NCBI RefSeq assembly: GCF_017873185.1
Contig: NZ_JAGGJX010000001.1
Span: forward strand, 124,001 to 188,000
Source of the DNA: Metaclostridioides mangenotii
GTDB lineage: Bacteria > Bacillota > Clostridia > Peptostreptococcales > Peptostreptococcaceae
Direction: 5' to 3'
Length of the DNA stretch: 64,000 nt
The translations under genes and the position numbers were made by a program. The stretch's first letter is position 1. Each line of letters opens with the position of its first letter. This document shows, in pieces, positions 56,320 through 64,000 of the stretch. The notes beneath the pieces are model-generated. The model made no database searches and was not told the origin of the DNA. It saw only the letters and a program-made list of their open reading frames with translations.

Positions 56320-58482
56320 ATGAATAAGAGGATAAAAAAGATTTTATCAGCAACATTGGCTTTGAATTTAATACTTACAACCTTAAGTTTAAATACATTT
56401 GCAGAAGATAAGAAAGAATTACCAAAGGAACCAACAGAAACAACTGTTACAGTAGACAAGTTTGTTCCAAGAATTGGAAATGAAATTACATTTAATATTG
56501 ATAACTTTGGATATGAAAATACAGAGGATTCGATAGGTAGTGATTATAGAATTGAGTTTTCAAATTTTGAAGAAACTGATAAATATAATCCAGATTTTAT
56601 TAATATTGATTCTTTCCAACTAGAAAAAGTTCATGTTCCAAATATAACTGTTGAAAAGTTTAAAGATGGCAAATGGATTAATACAGGAACAAATAGTAGT
56701 TTTAGACTTTTTCTAAGAAAGACGATTGACGAGGTTAAAAACTCTATTACAAAACCAAATGAAAAACAAGAAATTACGATTAGTAGAGATGAAATAATGG
56801 CGAATATAGAGAAAAATAATTCATATTTAGGAGAGCTTTATAAGAATATTTTATATATGAATACTTTAAATGAAAATGGTGATCCGGAAATTAAGATAGA
56901 TAATTATAATAGAGTTTCAAATGATGGTCCTTTCAAGGTAACATATAAAGTAGTTGATAAACCAACTAAAAAGCCATATGGTACTCTTAATGGAGTTGCT
57001 GAGTGGTATAAAAATGGAGATATTAATAACCATATGAGTAAAGCATACCCTATAAATTGGCTATATTACGAAACTTCTGATATTAAACTTAGCTTAAGTG
57101 AAGCACCAAAAGTATTTAAACCAGGTGATACTGTAAAGTTAAAAGTAGAGATTCAAAACTTTAGTGAAAATATACCAAACAGCAGGCTTATGTCTGGAGT
57201 TGATTTCGGCGAAAAAGAAATTATTAAAAATCCTGTAAAAACAGAGGGAAATCCAGATGTTGAATTAAAGTATGGTGAAAATAATAGTAATGTTATACCA
57301 GGAACAATACAGCCAGGAGATACAAAAATATTAGAGACTGAAATAAAAATACCTGAAAAAGTAAGCTCAAAATATTTAAATAAAGTTGGAAAATTAGTTT
57401 TAACACCATTTTTATTGACTTCTAACATAAATAACTTCACAGGTGAAAATGCAGCATATAAACATCTTGAGGAAAGAGAATACAATGAACCATTAGTATT
57501 AGACTTCAAGAACAACTCTGGTGGAGGTGGTGGAACTATAGATCCACCAGTAAACCCGCCAGCTTCATCCAAGACAGTTATATTAGCAAGTGGAGAGAAG
57601 TATACAGATGTACTTACAGCAACAGTACTAGGTAATGAAAAAGATGCACCAATACTTCTATCTACAAAAGATTCAGTAGATAATAATACAATGGCAGAAA
57701 TAAAAAGAATTAATCCTGAAGAGGTTTTAATATCCGGTGGGGTAGACTCAGTATCAGAAAAGGTAGTATCACAGTTATTAGATTATAAAGTAACTAGAAT
57801 AGCAGGATCTGATAGATACGAAACTGCTAAAAAGATCGGAAATGAAATAAGAAATATAACAGGAAATAAAACTAGTGCAATGTTAGTGGACGGAACAAAC
57901 TTCCCAGATGTTATAACAATGTCAACGTTAGCATCACAAAAGAGAGTTCCTATATTACTAACAGATCCAAGTGAATTAAGTAAGACTACTAAAGATACTA
58001 TAAAAACTTGGGCAATCAATGACATTACTATAGGAGGAAGTTATAACTCAGTATCTAAAGTAATAGAAGATGGTCTGGATATAGACAAAGTAAGTAGATT
58101 AGGTGGGGCAGACAGATATGAAATGGCTGAATTAATAGGAACAGAAGTTAGAAGTCTAACCGGTAACAAAGCAGATATGATACTAGTTGATGGAACAAAT
58201 TTCCCCGATGGAATAACAATAAACAGTTTAGCATCGCGATATAAAGCGCCAATAATGCTAACAGAGCCAGATCATTTAAATAAAATAACATCTGAAAAGA
58301 TAAATGGATGGTCAATTAAAAATGTATTAATAGGCGGAGGATACAACTCAGTTTCTAAAAATTTAGAGAATAACCTAGGAGTAAGTAAAAAAGAGAGGGT
58401 TGCTGGAGAGGACAGATATGAAACAGCAGTGAGGATTTCCCAAAGATTATCCGAAGTAAATATAGGAATAGGAGAAAAATAG
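56320..58482 (+). CDS. Cell-wall protein with three CWB2 repeats
   Basis: 720 aa, ATG 56320 after AGGAGGGG. Signal peptide MNKRIKKILSATLALNLILT, cleaved near FAED. N-terminal half unknown, with an Ig-like region near KPGDTVKLKVEIQN. Linker GGGGGTIDPPVNPPASS, then CWB2 repeats: KTVILASGEKYTDVLTATVL, RIAGSDRYETAKKIG, VDGTNFPDVITMS, RLGGADRYEMAELIG, VDGTNFPDGITINS and RVAGEDRYETAVRIS. CWB2 modules bind anionic polymer in the C. difficile-type cell wall. The first repeat starts at its middle and the last ends early. Just beyond the phage remnant. Confidence 0.88.
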   Translation: MNKRIKKILSATLALNLILTTLSLNTFAEDKKELPKEPTETTVTVDKFVPRIGNEITFNIDNFGYENTEDSIGSDYRIEFSNFEETDKYNPDFINIDSFQLEKVHVPNITVEKFKDGKWINTGTNSSFRLFLRKTIDEVKNSITKPNEKQEITISRDEIMANIEKNNSYLGELYKNILYMNTLNENGDPEIKIDNYNRVSNDGPFKVTYKVVDKPTKKPYGTLNGVAEWYKNGDINNHMSKAYPINWLYYETSDIKLSLSEAPKVFKPGDTVKLKVEIQNFSENIPNSRLMSGVDFGEKEIIKNPVKTEGNPDVELKYGENNSNVIPGTIQPGDTKILETEIKIPEKVSSKYLNKVGKLVLTPFLLTSNINNFTGENAAYKHLEEREYNEPLVLDFKNNSGGGGGTIDPPVNPPASSKTVILASGEKYTDVLTATVLGNEKDAPILLSTKDSVDNNTMAEIKRINPEEVLISGGVDSVSEKVVSQLLDYKVTRIAGSDRYETAKKIGNEIRNITGNKTSAMLVDGTNFPDVITMSTLASQKRVPILLTDPSELSKTTKDTIKTWAINDITIGGSYNSVSKVIEDGLDIDKVSRLGGADRYEMAELIGTEVRSLTGNKADMILVDGTNFPDGITINSLASRYKAPIMLTEPDHLNKITSEKINGWSIKNVLIGGGYNSVSKNLENNLGVSKKERVAGEDRYETAVRISQRLSEVNIGIGEK

Positions 58483-58500
58483 ATTTAATTTATAGTATTA

Positions 58501-58540
58501 AAAGAGCTAGATAATTTAAAATTACTAGCTCTTATTTATG
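58501..58540 (+). terminator. Terminator after the CWB2 protein
   Basis: AAGAGCTAG and CTAGCTCTT with inner AATTT/AAATT; T-rich end. Confidence 0.75.
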
Positions 58541-58578
58541 CTTAAAATAATCTCATACTAAACTTAAGAGGTGATAGT

Positions 58579-58635
58579 GTGGATATATTCGATAAAAAAA
58601 AGGAAATGCAAAAAAACACCACCTTATATATTTAA
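58579..58635 (+). pseudogene. Vestige resembling the LigD N-terminus (first)
   Basis: GTG after AGAGGTGATA; translation VDIFDKKKEMQKNTT, ending at a stop. The first 21 bases are nearly the same as those at the start of ligD (61905). Possible remnant of a former copy. Between it and 58800 another short frame (IPEGRYFNMIHEHDNGVVYE) is open but unrecognised. Confidence 0.3.
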
Positions 58636-58907
58636 TAAGATGGCATTTTAATTTTACTATATCTTACATACCGGAAGGAAGATACTTTAATATGATCCAT
58701 GAACACGACAATGGAGTTGTTTATGAATCTAACAATAAAATTGAAAAGGAACCCATTATTAGAGATAATCTTATGGATACTTTATAATATGCAGTTTTAA
58801 ATAATATGTGAATATTAAATTAAAAGGGAAGAGCTATGAAAAAAAGGATGATATAAATATGCTTAAAACAACCATAATTGACTATACTAGTCAAAGTAGG
58901 TAGATAG

Positions 58908-58958
58908 TTGGATATATTCGATGAAAAAGGGTATTAAAGCTAATGTTGAGGTGTAGAT
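58908..58958 (+). pseudogene. Vestige resembling the LigD N-terminus (second)
   Basis: LDIFDEKG followed by a frameshift to KGIKANVEV. It resembles MDLFDKKGIRPM of the ligase. Confidence 0.3.
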
Positions 58959-58975
58959 GAACTCTGCTTTAGAGA

Positions 58976-59017
58976 TGAAAATAAAGCCAAATGATGGAAT
59001 ATCTTTTGGCTTTATAG
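58976..59017 (-). terminator. Terminator of the ferritin-like gene
   Basis: ATAAAGCCAAA pairs with TTTTGGCTTTAT; located after the stop on the minus strand. Confidence 0.65.
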
Positions 59018-59032
59018 AAATAGAATATGGAA

Positions 59033-59497
59033 CTAAACTAAATTATATAAGTTTGCAAAAATATAATTATATAAACTTGCATGTCTTAATTCGTCAGTTA
59101 ATATATTAAAAACTATATCTCTATAATATAGAGAAGGAAGTCCAGACATTATAAGTCTATATTTTTTAACAGCCTCTAATTCGCCCATTAGAGCATCTGT
59201 TATCCCAACTTTAAAACTCTCTGGTGGTATGAATTCTTCATCAATTGGTGTCACTATGTTGCCAGTCAGTTGATGATACATATTTTGAAACATTTTATTA
59301 TGATTGAGCTCATCATTTCTTATAGATTCTATTATAGATTTTATTTGCTTTGCTTGATTTGAACTAAGTGAGGATGGAATATTATCAATCAGCCATTGAT
59401 AAAATTGCGCATCCTTTTTTTCAGACTCTATAGAGTCACCTATCATATTTATTGAATTTTGTAATTGAATAGGATTTGGGTAAATACATTCATACAT
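59033..59497 (-). CDS. Ferritin-like domain protein
   Basis: 154 aa, ATG preceded by GGAGGC. Four-helix bundle with possible di-metal ligands: ESEKKDAQFYQWLI, RNDELNHNKMFQNMY, LMGELEAVKKYRLI and LTDELRHASLYNYIF, two E-x-x-H type pairs as in rubrerythrin/ferritin-like proteins. It may scavenge iron or peroxide, or be a spore-coat protein with this fold. Monocistronic. Confidence 0.75.
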   Translation of the reverse strand: MYECIYPNPIQLQNSINMIGDSIESEKKDAQFYQWLIDNIPSSLSSNQAKQIKSIIESIRNDELNHNKMFQNMYHQLTGNIVTPIDEEFIPPESFKVGITDALMGELEAVKKYRLIMSGLPSLYYRDIVFNILTDELRHASLYNYIFANLYNLV

Positions 59498-59908
59498 AGT
59501 AAGCCTCCTAGTTGTTTTACTATAAATATATGTACTATTAATATTTTGGATACAAAAAGGATATTACAAATGAATATTATACTTTCTTCTTGTCCCACCT
59601 AAAATTTTAATTTATAGTAATTATAACGATTTGCCACCGTAAATTTTAACTCAGTGGCAAATCGCTATTTTATATGTTTTCAAAGATAGTAAAGACTAAA
59701 TATAATTTACCATTATGTATTTAAAGTTAGATAATTTTTATAGTGGTAATTATATTTTATATTCTGTGGGTTGCGAGTAATAAAAGGAATATGTATAGAT
59801 AATTTAGATGAAGTAGTTTTGGAGTAGAAAATGTATTTACAAAAACTAACTAATATGCTAATATCAATAAGCTGTAAGTAAATTACTATTAAAATAAGGG
59901 GTAATAAT
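59498..59908. other. Intergenic region with a hairpin
   Basis: Contains a long-stem hairpin, ATAACGATTTGCCAC with GTGGCAAATCGCTAT at 59623-59669 (terminator-like), and the leader of the coiled-coil gene. No gene seen. Confidence 0.6.
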
Positions 59909-60466
59909 ATGAAAAAATTAAGTAAATTTGGGATAGGTGTTATAATATCCGCCGTTGTATTTTCTGGAGGAACAGTCTTAGCATTACAATCTTCAGTTGA
60001 TTGGAATTCGATCATAGCCAAAACTGAACATATAGTAAACGATCTAGCTAGTCGTTTAAAAAGAAGCAAGGCTGATAATGAGATTTTAGAGAAGAAAACG
60101 AGTCATTTACAAAAAGATAAAGATCAATTACTAGTTGATAAAACAACACTAGAGTCTAAAAAACAACAATTAGAAAATGAGTTGAACTCATTGCGACAAG
60201 GAAGCCAATCATCAGTAGAAGAGATTAAAAATTTAAAACAACAGTTGTTAGATAAACAAAATGAGATTCAACAGAAAATAAATGAGATAAAGGAGAAAAC
60301 AAAAGAGATCTCTGAAAAATCGTATGAGGTAAGTAGAGCAAAAGCTGAAACGGATCAATATAAATCAGAGTCAGAAAAGGCTAAGTCTGAACTAAATAGT
60401 ATTAAGGATAGATTAAAACAGATGGAAGAAAATACTAAAAATGTTTACGAGGATGCAATCAAATAG
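59909..60466 (+). CDS. Exported coiled-coil protein
   Basis: 185 aa, ATG after AAGGGG. Hydrophobic N-terminus (FGIGVIISAVVFSGGTVLAL; signal or anchor), then almost entirely helical heptad sequence from residue 40 to the end, rich in Lys/Glu/Gln, for example LQKDKDQLLVDKTTLESKK. No known domain. Own terminator at 60575-60608. Confidence 0.7.
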   Translation: MKKLSKFGIGVIISAVVFSGGTVLALQSSVDWNSIIAKTEHIVNDLASRLKRSKADNEILEKKTSHLQKDKDQLLVDKTTLESKKQQLENELNSLRQGSQSSVEEIKNLKQQLLDKQNEIQQKINEIKEKTKEISEKSYEVSRAKAETDQYKSESEKAKSELNSIKDRLKQMEENTKNVYEDAIK

Positions 60467-60574
60467 TGATATACTCTTTACGTAATTAACGGAATAGCAT
60501 ATATTAAATTTACCTAATAATATAAAAATTAGATTGTTTCCTGTATTAAAGGGAATGAATGCAAGAATAATGTA

Positions 60575-60608
60575 AAGGAGTAGCAAAATATGCTACTCTT
60601 ATTTTTTA
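60575..60608 (+). terminator. Terminator after the coiled-coil gene
   Basis: AGGAGTAGCA pairs with TGCTACTCTT followed by T6. Confidence 0.75.
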
Positions 60609-60723
60609 GTTTAAGGTTCCTATATTTGACAACGTTCATGAAAATTCGACTTGTTTAGTATAAGGTTTATATCTAGACTTAAATAGTTGTAATTTATTTT
60701 AATCTTCTCTTATATAAGTAATT

Positions 60724-60925
60724 TTACAATAAAGTATTGACCCTTTTGGGTACACTATTTTTCGCTTTAAAAATGAATATTGAGGCATCTTGATTAAAAA
60801 ATATTTTCTTTCCTCGATAAAAAATTCGAATACGAATATCCTTGAATCCTACATTTTCAGCTTGGTTATAAAGTTCTTGATGAGTAAAACTATTATGGAC
60901 TTTTTCATGATTGATTATTATATAA
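60724..60925 (-). pseudogene. C-terminal remnant of a SAM methyltransferase-like gene
   Basis: The minus strand gives HEKVHNSFTHQELYNQAENV, then GFKDIRIRIFYRGKKIFFNQ and DASIFIFKAKNS, ending at a stop. The ELYxxAENVGF pattern is common at the end of class I methyltransferases. No start or SAM-binding part remains. Confidence 0.5.
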
Positions 60926-61118
60926 ATTATAACATTTATTATTGTATATTTAATTATAAGATAACTCTAGTGTTGTAATTATATTAAATAAATGAGTTAT
61001 TTTCTATAGTTTATGCTTCTATAAGCGTCAGATTAAATATCAATCTTTTCTTATGTGTAAATTTGCATATATTACACATACTAAACTAAAAATATAAATA
61101 TAATTTGAGGTGATTGGT

Positions 61119-61904
61119 ATGGCAGTAGCACATAAATCGGCTATATCTGTTGGGATGATATATATTCCATGCGGATTGTATAAAACAACAAGGGATATAA
61201 GCATAAATTTTAATCAGTTATGTAAAGACACACATCAGAGGATTAAATATAAAAAATTCTGTGGAGATTGCGGTAAAGAAGTTAAAGCACCAGACATTAT
61301 AAAAGGGTACGAATTTGAAAAAGATAAATATGTAACAATAACATCGGATGAATTAGAGAAGATAAAAACTAAGAAAGATAAGACAATCCACATTATCCAA
61401 TTTTCAAAAATGAGTGAAATAGAAAATATATACTACGATAAAAACTACTATATAGCTCCAGACATAGGTGGAGAGAAGGCATATGAGTTGTTTAGGCAAT
61501 CTATGCTAAAGCAAAAGAAGGTTGCAATTGCAAAAACAGTACTGGGGACAAATGAAACGCTTATTGTTTTGTATCCAACTAAGGAAGGAATTATTGCAAA
61601 GACTCTGTTCTATGCAGAGGAAGTACAAGAGATGCCTAAGTCTAAAGGTAAAGCGCAAGTAGAAAAGTCAGAGTTAGATATGGCTAATAGCTTAATAGAA
61701 TCTATGACTAAAGAGTTCGACATAGCGGTATACCATGACGAATACCAAGAACGTTTACGAGATGCTATAGAAAAGAAAATTGCAGGGCAAGAGATCATAT
61801 CTGCGGATAGCGACAAGCCTAACAATGTAATAGACCTCATGGAAGCACTTAAAAAGACAGTGGATATGGCTCAGAATAACGATTTAAAAACAGGTACTAA
61901 ATAA
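61119..61904 (+). CDS. ku: Ku protein, non-homologous end joining
   Basis: 261 aa, ATG 61119 after GAGGTGAT (an earlier GTG is inside the ribosome site). Ku fold: VAHKSAISVGMIYIPCGLYK, CKDTHQRIKYKKFCGDCGKE (two CxxC-type Cys), then KGYEFEKDKYVTITSDELE. Bacterial Ku binds DNA ends as a ring and recruits LigD. Stop TAA directly abuts the ATG of ligD, so the pair is coupled. Confidence 0.93.
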   Translation: MAVAHKSAISVGMIYIPCGLYKTTRDISINFNQLCKDTHQRIKYKKFCGDCGKEVKAPDIIKGYEFEKDKYVTITSDELEKIKTKKDKTIHIIQFSKMSEIENIYYDKNYYIAPDIGGEKAYELFRQSMLKQKKVAIAKTVLGTNETLIVLYPTKEGIIAKTLFYAEEVQEMPKSKGKAQVEKSELDMANSLIESMTKEFDIAVYHDEYQERLRDAIEKKIAGQEIISADSDKPNNVIDLMEALKKTVDMAQNNDLKTGTK

Positions 61905-62846
61905 ATGGATTTATTCGATAAAAAAGGCATAAGACCCATGCTAATTTCAGAGCTGAAAGAGCCATTTGATTCTCCAGACTATATATTTGAACTTAAACTT
62001 GATGGTATACGTTGTATTGCATATTTAGATCCAGAAAAAAATAGTTCAGAATTAATAAATAAGAGAGATTTTAAATTGTTGCCGCGTTTCCCTGAGTTAA
62101 ACGAAATTCACAAACAAGTAAAGAAAAAGTGCATATTAGATGGAGAATTAATTGTATCAAAGAACGGAGTACCAGATTTCTTTGAGATACAAAGAAGATC
62201 AATGATGAGTGATCCGTTTAAAATTAGATTGGCTGACAAGCAACATCCTGCTAGTTTTGTAGCCTACGACATAATATATATAGATGGAGAACTAACAACA
62301 GATCTAGATTTAATAAAGCGTAAGAAACTCTTAGAGAAGATAGTAAAAGAAAACGATAGAATTGCTATATCTAGATATATAGAAAATAACGGAATAAAGC
62401 TATTTGAACTTGCTAAACAGCAGAAGTTAGAAGGCATTGTTGCAAAATTAAAAGGTAGTAAGTATTTGTTTGATAAAAGATCTAAGGATTGGATAAAGAT
62501 TAAATTCTTAGAGGATAAGGACTTTGTAGTTTGTGGTTATATATTAAAAGAAAATAATATGGCTAGTTTAGTTATCGCACAATATGGAAACGATGGAATA
62601 TTAGTTTATAAAGGTCATGTTACTTTAGGAGTAAGTTTGAGGAAATTAGAACAATATAATTATAAGATAGCTTCTAGTCCATCGATACCACATGTTCCAG
62701 AAGGAAATGAGAATGCTGTTTGGTTAGAACCTACATTAGTTGCAATAGTAGAATATATGCCAAACGATAAAGGAGCATTAAGACAACCAGTTTTAAAAGG
62801 TATTAGAGAAGATAAATTGCCAATAGAATGTAGAGAAGAGCAATAA
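61905..62846 (+). CDS. ligD: ATP-dependent DNA ligase LigD (ligase-only)
   Basis: 313 aa. Catalytic lysine motif ELKLDGIRC near residue 35 (KxDG), motif III FVAYDIIYID, motif IV LEGIVAKLKGS and motif V WIKIKF; C-terminal OB-fold. No polymerase or phosphoesterase domain, so these functions must come from other genes or be absent. Acts with Ku. No gap to ku. A terminator at 62928-62979 follows. Confidence 0.92.
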   Translation: MDLFDKKGIRPMLISELKEPFDSPDYIFELKLDGIRCIAYLDPEKNSSELINKRDFKLLPRFPELNEIHKQVKKKCILDGELIVSKNGVPDFFEIQRRSMMSDPFKIRLADKQHPASFVAYDIIYIDGELTTDLDLIKRKKLLEKIVKENDRIAISRYIENNGIKLFELAKQQKLEGIVAKLKGSKYLFDKRSKDWIKIKFLEDKDFVVCGYILKENNMASLVIAQYGNDGILVYKGHVTLGVSLRKLEQYNYKIASSPSIPHVPEGNENAVWLEPTLVAIVEYMPNDKGALRQPVLKGIREDKLPIECREEQ

Positions 62847-62927
62847 GGGTAGTAATTATGAAGTGCACCTCAAGAGTTAATTTGAATTAAAACATTGTAA
62901 CTAAAAAATTTAATAAATTAATAGTTT

Positions 62928-62979
62928 AAAATGTGTGTCATTATTTAAATATACTTGTTTAAAGGGCACACATTTTTTG
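62928..62979 (+). terminator. Terminator after ligD
   Basis: AAAATGTGTGTC pairs with GGGCACACATTTT followed by T. Confidence 0.7.
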
Positions 62980-63086
62980 TTTTGTGAACATACATGTAAA
63001 TATACACGATAATTGTTAAAAGATTATTTGTGTATTTATTGGGTATGTTTATACAGTATCAAATTTTGCAACTTTGGGGGTGGTGA

Positions 63087-63386
63087 GTGATCTATAAGCA
63101 GATAAATTTTAAACAACTAAAGGATATGATAAATTCAAATAAGGATATTTTACTGCTAGACGTAAGGTCAAATGATGATTTTAATATAAAAAAATTAAAA
63201 AACTCAGTAAATATTCCATTACAAGACTTATATCATGATATAGATATGATTGAAGCCTATAAAGATAAAGTAATTATAGTGTACTGTTACCACGGGTATA
63301 GAAGTGTGATAGCATGTAATATTTTGTACGATATGGGCTTTAGATATCTTTATAATCTAAAAAACGGTATTGATAACGAGATTTAG
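63087..63386 (+). CDS. Rhodanese-like sulfurtransferase domain protein
   Basis: 99 aa, GTG start after GGGGGTGGTGA. Single rhodanese domain: ILLLDVRSNDDFNIKKLKNSVNIPL and the catalytic loop VYCYHGYRSVIA (Cys near residue 71). Moves sulfur (or selenium) from donor to acceptor; with a selenoprotein-rich genome a selenium role is conceivable but unproven. Terminator follows. Confidence 0.85.
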   Translation: MIYKQINFKQLKDMINSNKDILLLDVRSNDDFNIKKLKNSVNIPLQDLYHDIDMIEAYKDKVIIVYCYHGYRSVIACNILYDMGFRYLYNLKNGIDNEI

Positions 63387-63395
63387 CAGTTATAT

Positions 63396-63465
63396 TAGGG
63401 GTGTCCTATAATAAATCTATATTGCTTTAATAATATAGTTTTATTTGAGGACATCCCTATTTTAA
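63396..63465 (+). terminator. Large terminator hairpin after the rhodanese gene
   Basis: TAGGGGTGTCCT pairs with AGGACATCCCTA; inner arms CTATATT/AATATAG; T4 after. Confidence 0.7.
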
Positions 63466-63575
63466 AACAAAAAAGTATAAAATATAAGAATTTTATTAAT
63501 ATATTGACAAAGTTGCATTGATTTGGGAAAATTTATACGAGGAATAATTAAAGTGAGGGGCGGGGGGATATTGTT

Positions 63576-64000
63576 ATGAAAAAAAATTAAAGTTAGTAGC
63601 ATTACTTACAGTATTTTTAAGTATTGCTCTGGTATTTGCCGGATGTGCAAGGCAAACACCTTCTAAAGCTACAGAGGAATTCTTCAATCAAATATCAGAA
63701 AACGATTTTTATGAGGATATGGAAGACTTTATGAACTTTGATGATGAAAAAATGACGCCAGAGCAAGAAGTTGAATTTCAAGAAGTTATGGTTGATGCCC
63801 TTAAAAAAATAAAAGTAGAAGTGTTGTCTGAAAAAGTGGACGGTGGTACAGCTACGGTCAAAGTTAAACTAGCTGGAGTTGATTTTACAGATTTAACTGT
63901 TAAGATTTTTAAAGAGTCGTTAACAGGTTATTTAAATGGAAACGATGTAGAAAGTGATATAAATAAGCTATTTATTGAAAAGATAAAAAATGCAAAAGTT
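63576..64000 (+). pseudogene. Lipoprotein with frameshift at an A8 tract (3' end outside window)
   Basis: ATG 63576 is followed by eight A and then TTAAAG, which reads MKKN-stop. With one more A the frame gives MKKKLKLVALLTVFLSIALV, then FAGCARQ, a perfect lipoprotein signal peptide with lipobox, and stays open to the window end. Downstream: TEEFFNQISENDFYEDMEDF, an acidic unknown domain. So the gene is broken by one base, or switched on by slippage. Ribosome-like GGGG upstream. Could also be a sequencing error in the homopolymer. Confidence 0.7.

Noticed and set aside
60790-60978. 62-aa plus-strand ORF
   Set aside because: AT-driven composition, no ribosome site, and it lies on the opposite strand of the methyltransferase remnant.
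1-64000. CRISPR arrays, IS elements with transposase, tRNA or rRNA genes
   Set aside because: No regularly spaced repeats, no transposase frames and no tRNA-like cloverleaf motifs noticed by eye.

Overview
The window is low-GC Firmicute DNA from an amino-acid-fermenting, probably spore-forming and motile anaerobe. The best fit is Peptostreptococcaceae (Acetoanaerobium, Peptoclostridium or Clostridioides relatives). Support: a complete glycine reductase operon plus betaine reductase genes, in-frame TGA (selenocysteine, Sec) codons, strong GGAGG ribosome sites, a Csp-type germination protease, a YtvI-like protein, a CWB2 cell-wall protein, glutamate 2,3-aminomutase and motAB. Genus and species cannot be fixed from the sequence alone. 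No tRNA, rRNA or CRISPR array was seen.

Region 1 (1-5690) is the most interesting. It is a one-direction operon with a protein ending Cys-Cys (5' part outside the window), two tandem substrate-binding lipoproteins, a third substrate-binding-like protein with in-frame TGA, an ABC permease with in-frame TGA, an ATPase, and a MerB-like (organomercurial lyase family) protein with in-frame TGA directly after its second catalytic cysteine. From memory this matches the genes named sao (selenocysteine-assisted organometal metabolism: SaoC, SaoB, SaoP, SaoA, SaoL). The likely job is binding, transport and C-metal bond cleavage of an organometal compound; the substrate is unproven. An M3 peptidase follows.

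Region 2 (7577-22091) is Stickland reductive metabolism. A promoter, a single glycine-type aptamer and an intrinsic terminator precede grdX-trxB-trxA-grdE-grdA-grdB-grdC-grdD. A PucR-type regulator is divergent to grdI-grdH (betaine reductase component B) and a BCCT transporter. GrdA, GrdB and GrdH carry Sec, so six Sec genes lie within 20 kb. TrxB/TrxA re-reduce the enzyme and GrdC/GrdD release acetyl phosphate.

Region 3 (22278-50067) is mainly housekeeping: IMP dehydrogenase, xanthine phosphoribosyltransferase, FSA-type aldolase, phosphohexomutase, a secreted lysine-rich protein flanked by two very large inverted repeats, a PIG-L deacetylase, topoisomerase III, YtvI, MotA/MotB, YciI, a probable type I toxin with antisense RNA (35742-36111, not previously called as a gene), a tyrosine phosphatase, an acidic NUMOD1-like protein, a PrsA-type foldase, two tandem Xaa-Pro aminopeptidases with a cre site, a POT-family transporter, an EIIC-like membrane protein, an Ig-like protein and glutamate 2,3-aminomutase.

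Region 4 (50166-64000) is accessory and decaying: a Csp subtilase followed by the tail of a second broken one, a DUF3787-like protein, a T-box controlled asnS, a prophage remnant (54326-56180) with nonsense and frameshift mutations, a CWB2 surface protein, vestiges resembling the ligD start, a ferritin-like protein, a coiled-coil exported protein, a methyltransferase remnant, a Ku-LigD end-joining pair, a rhodanese, and a lipoprotein frameshifted in an A8 tract at the window end.
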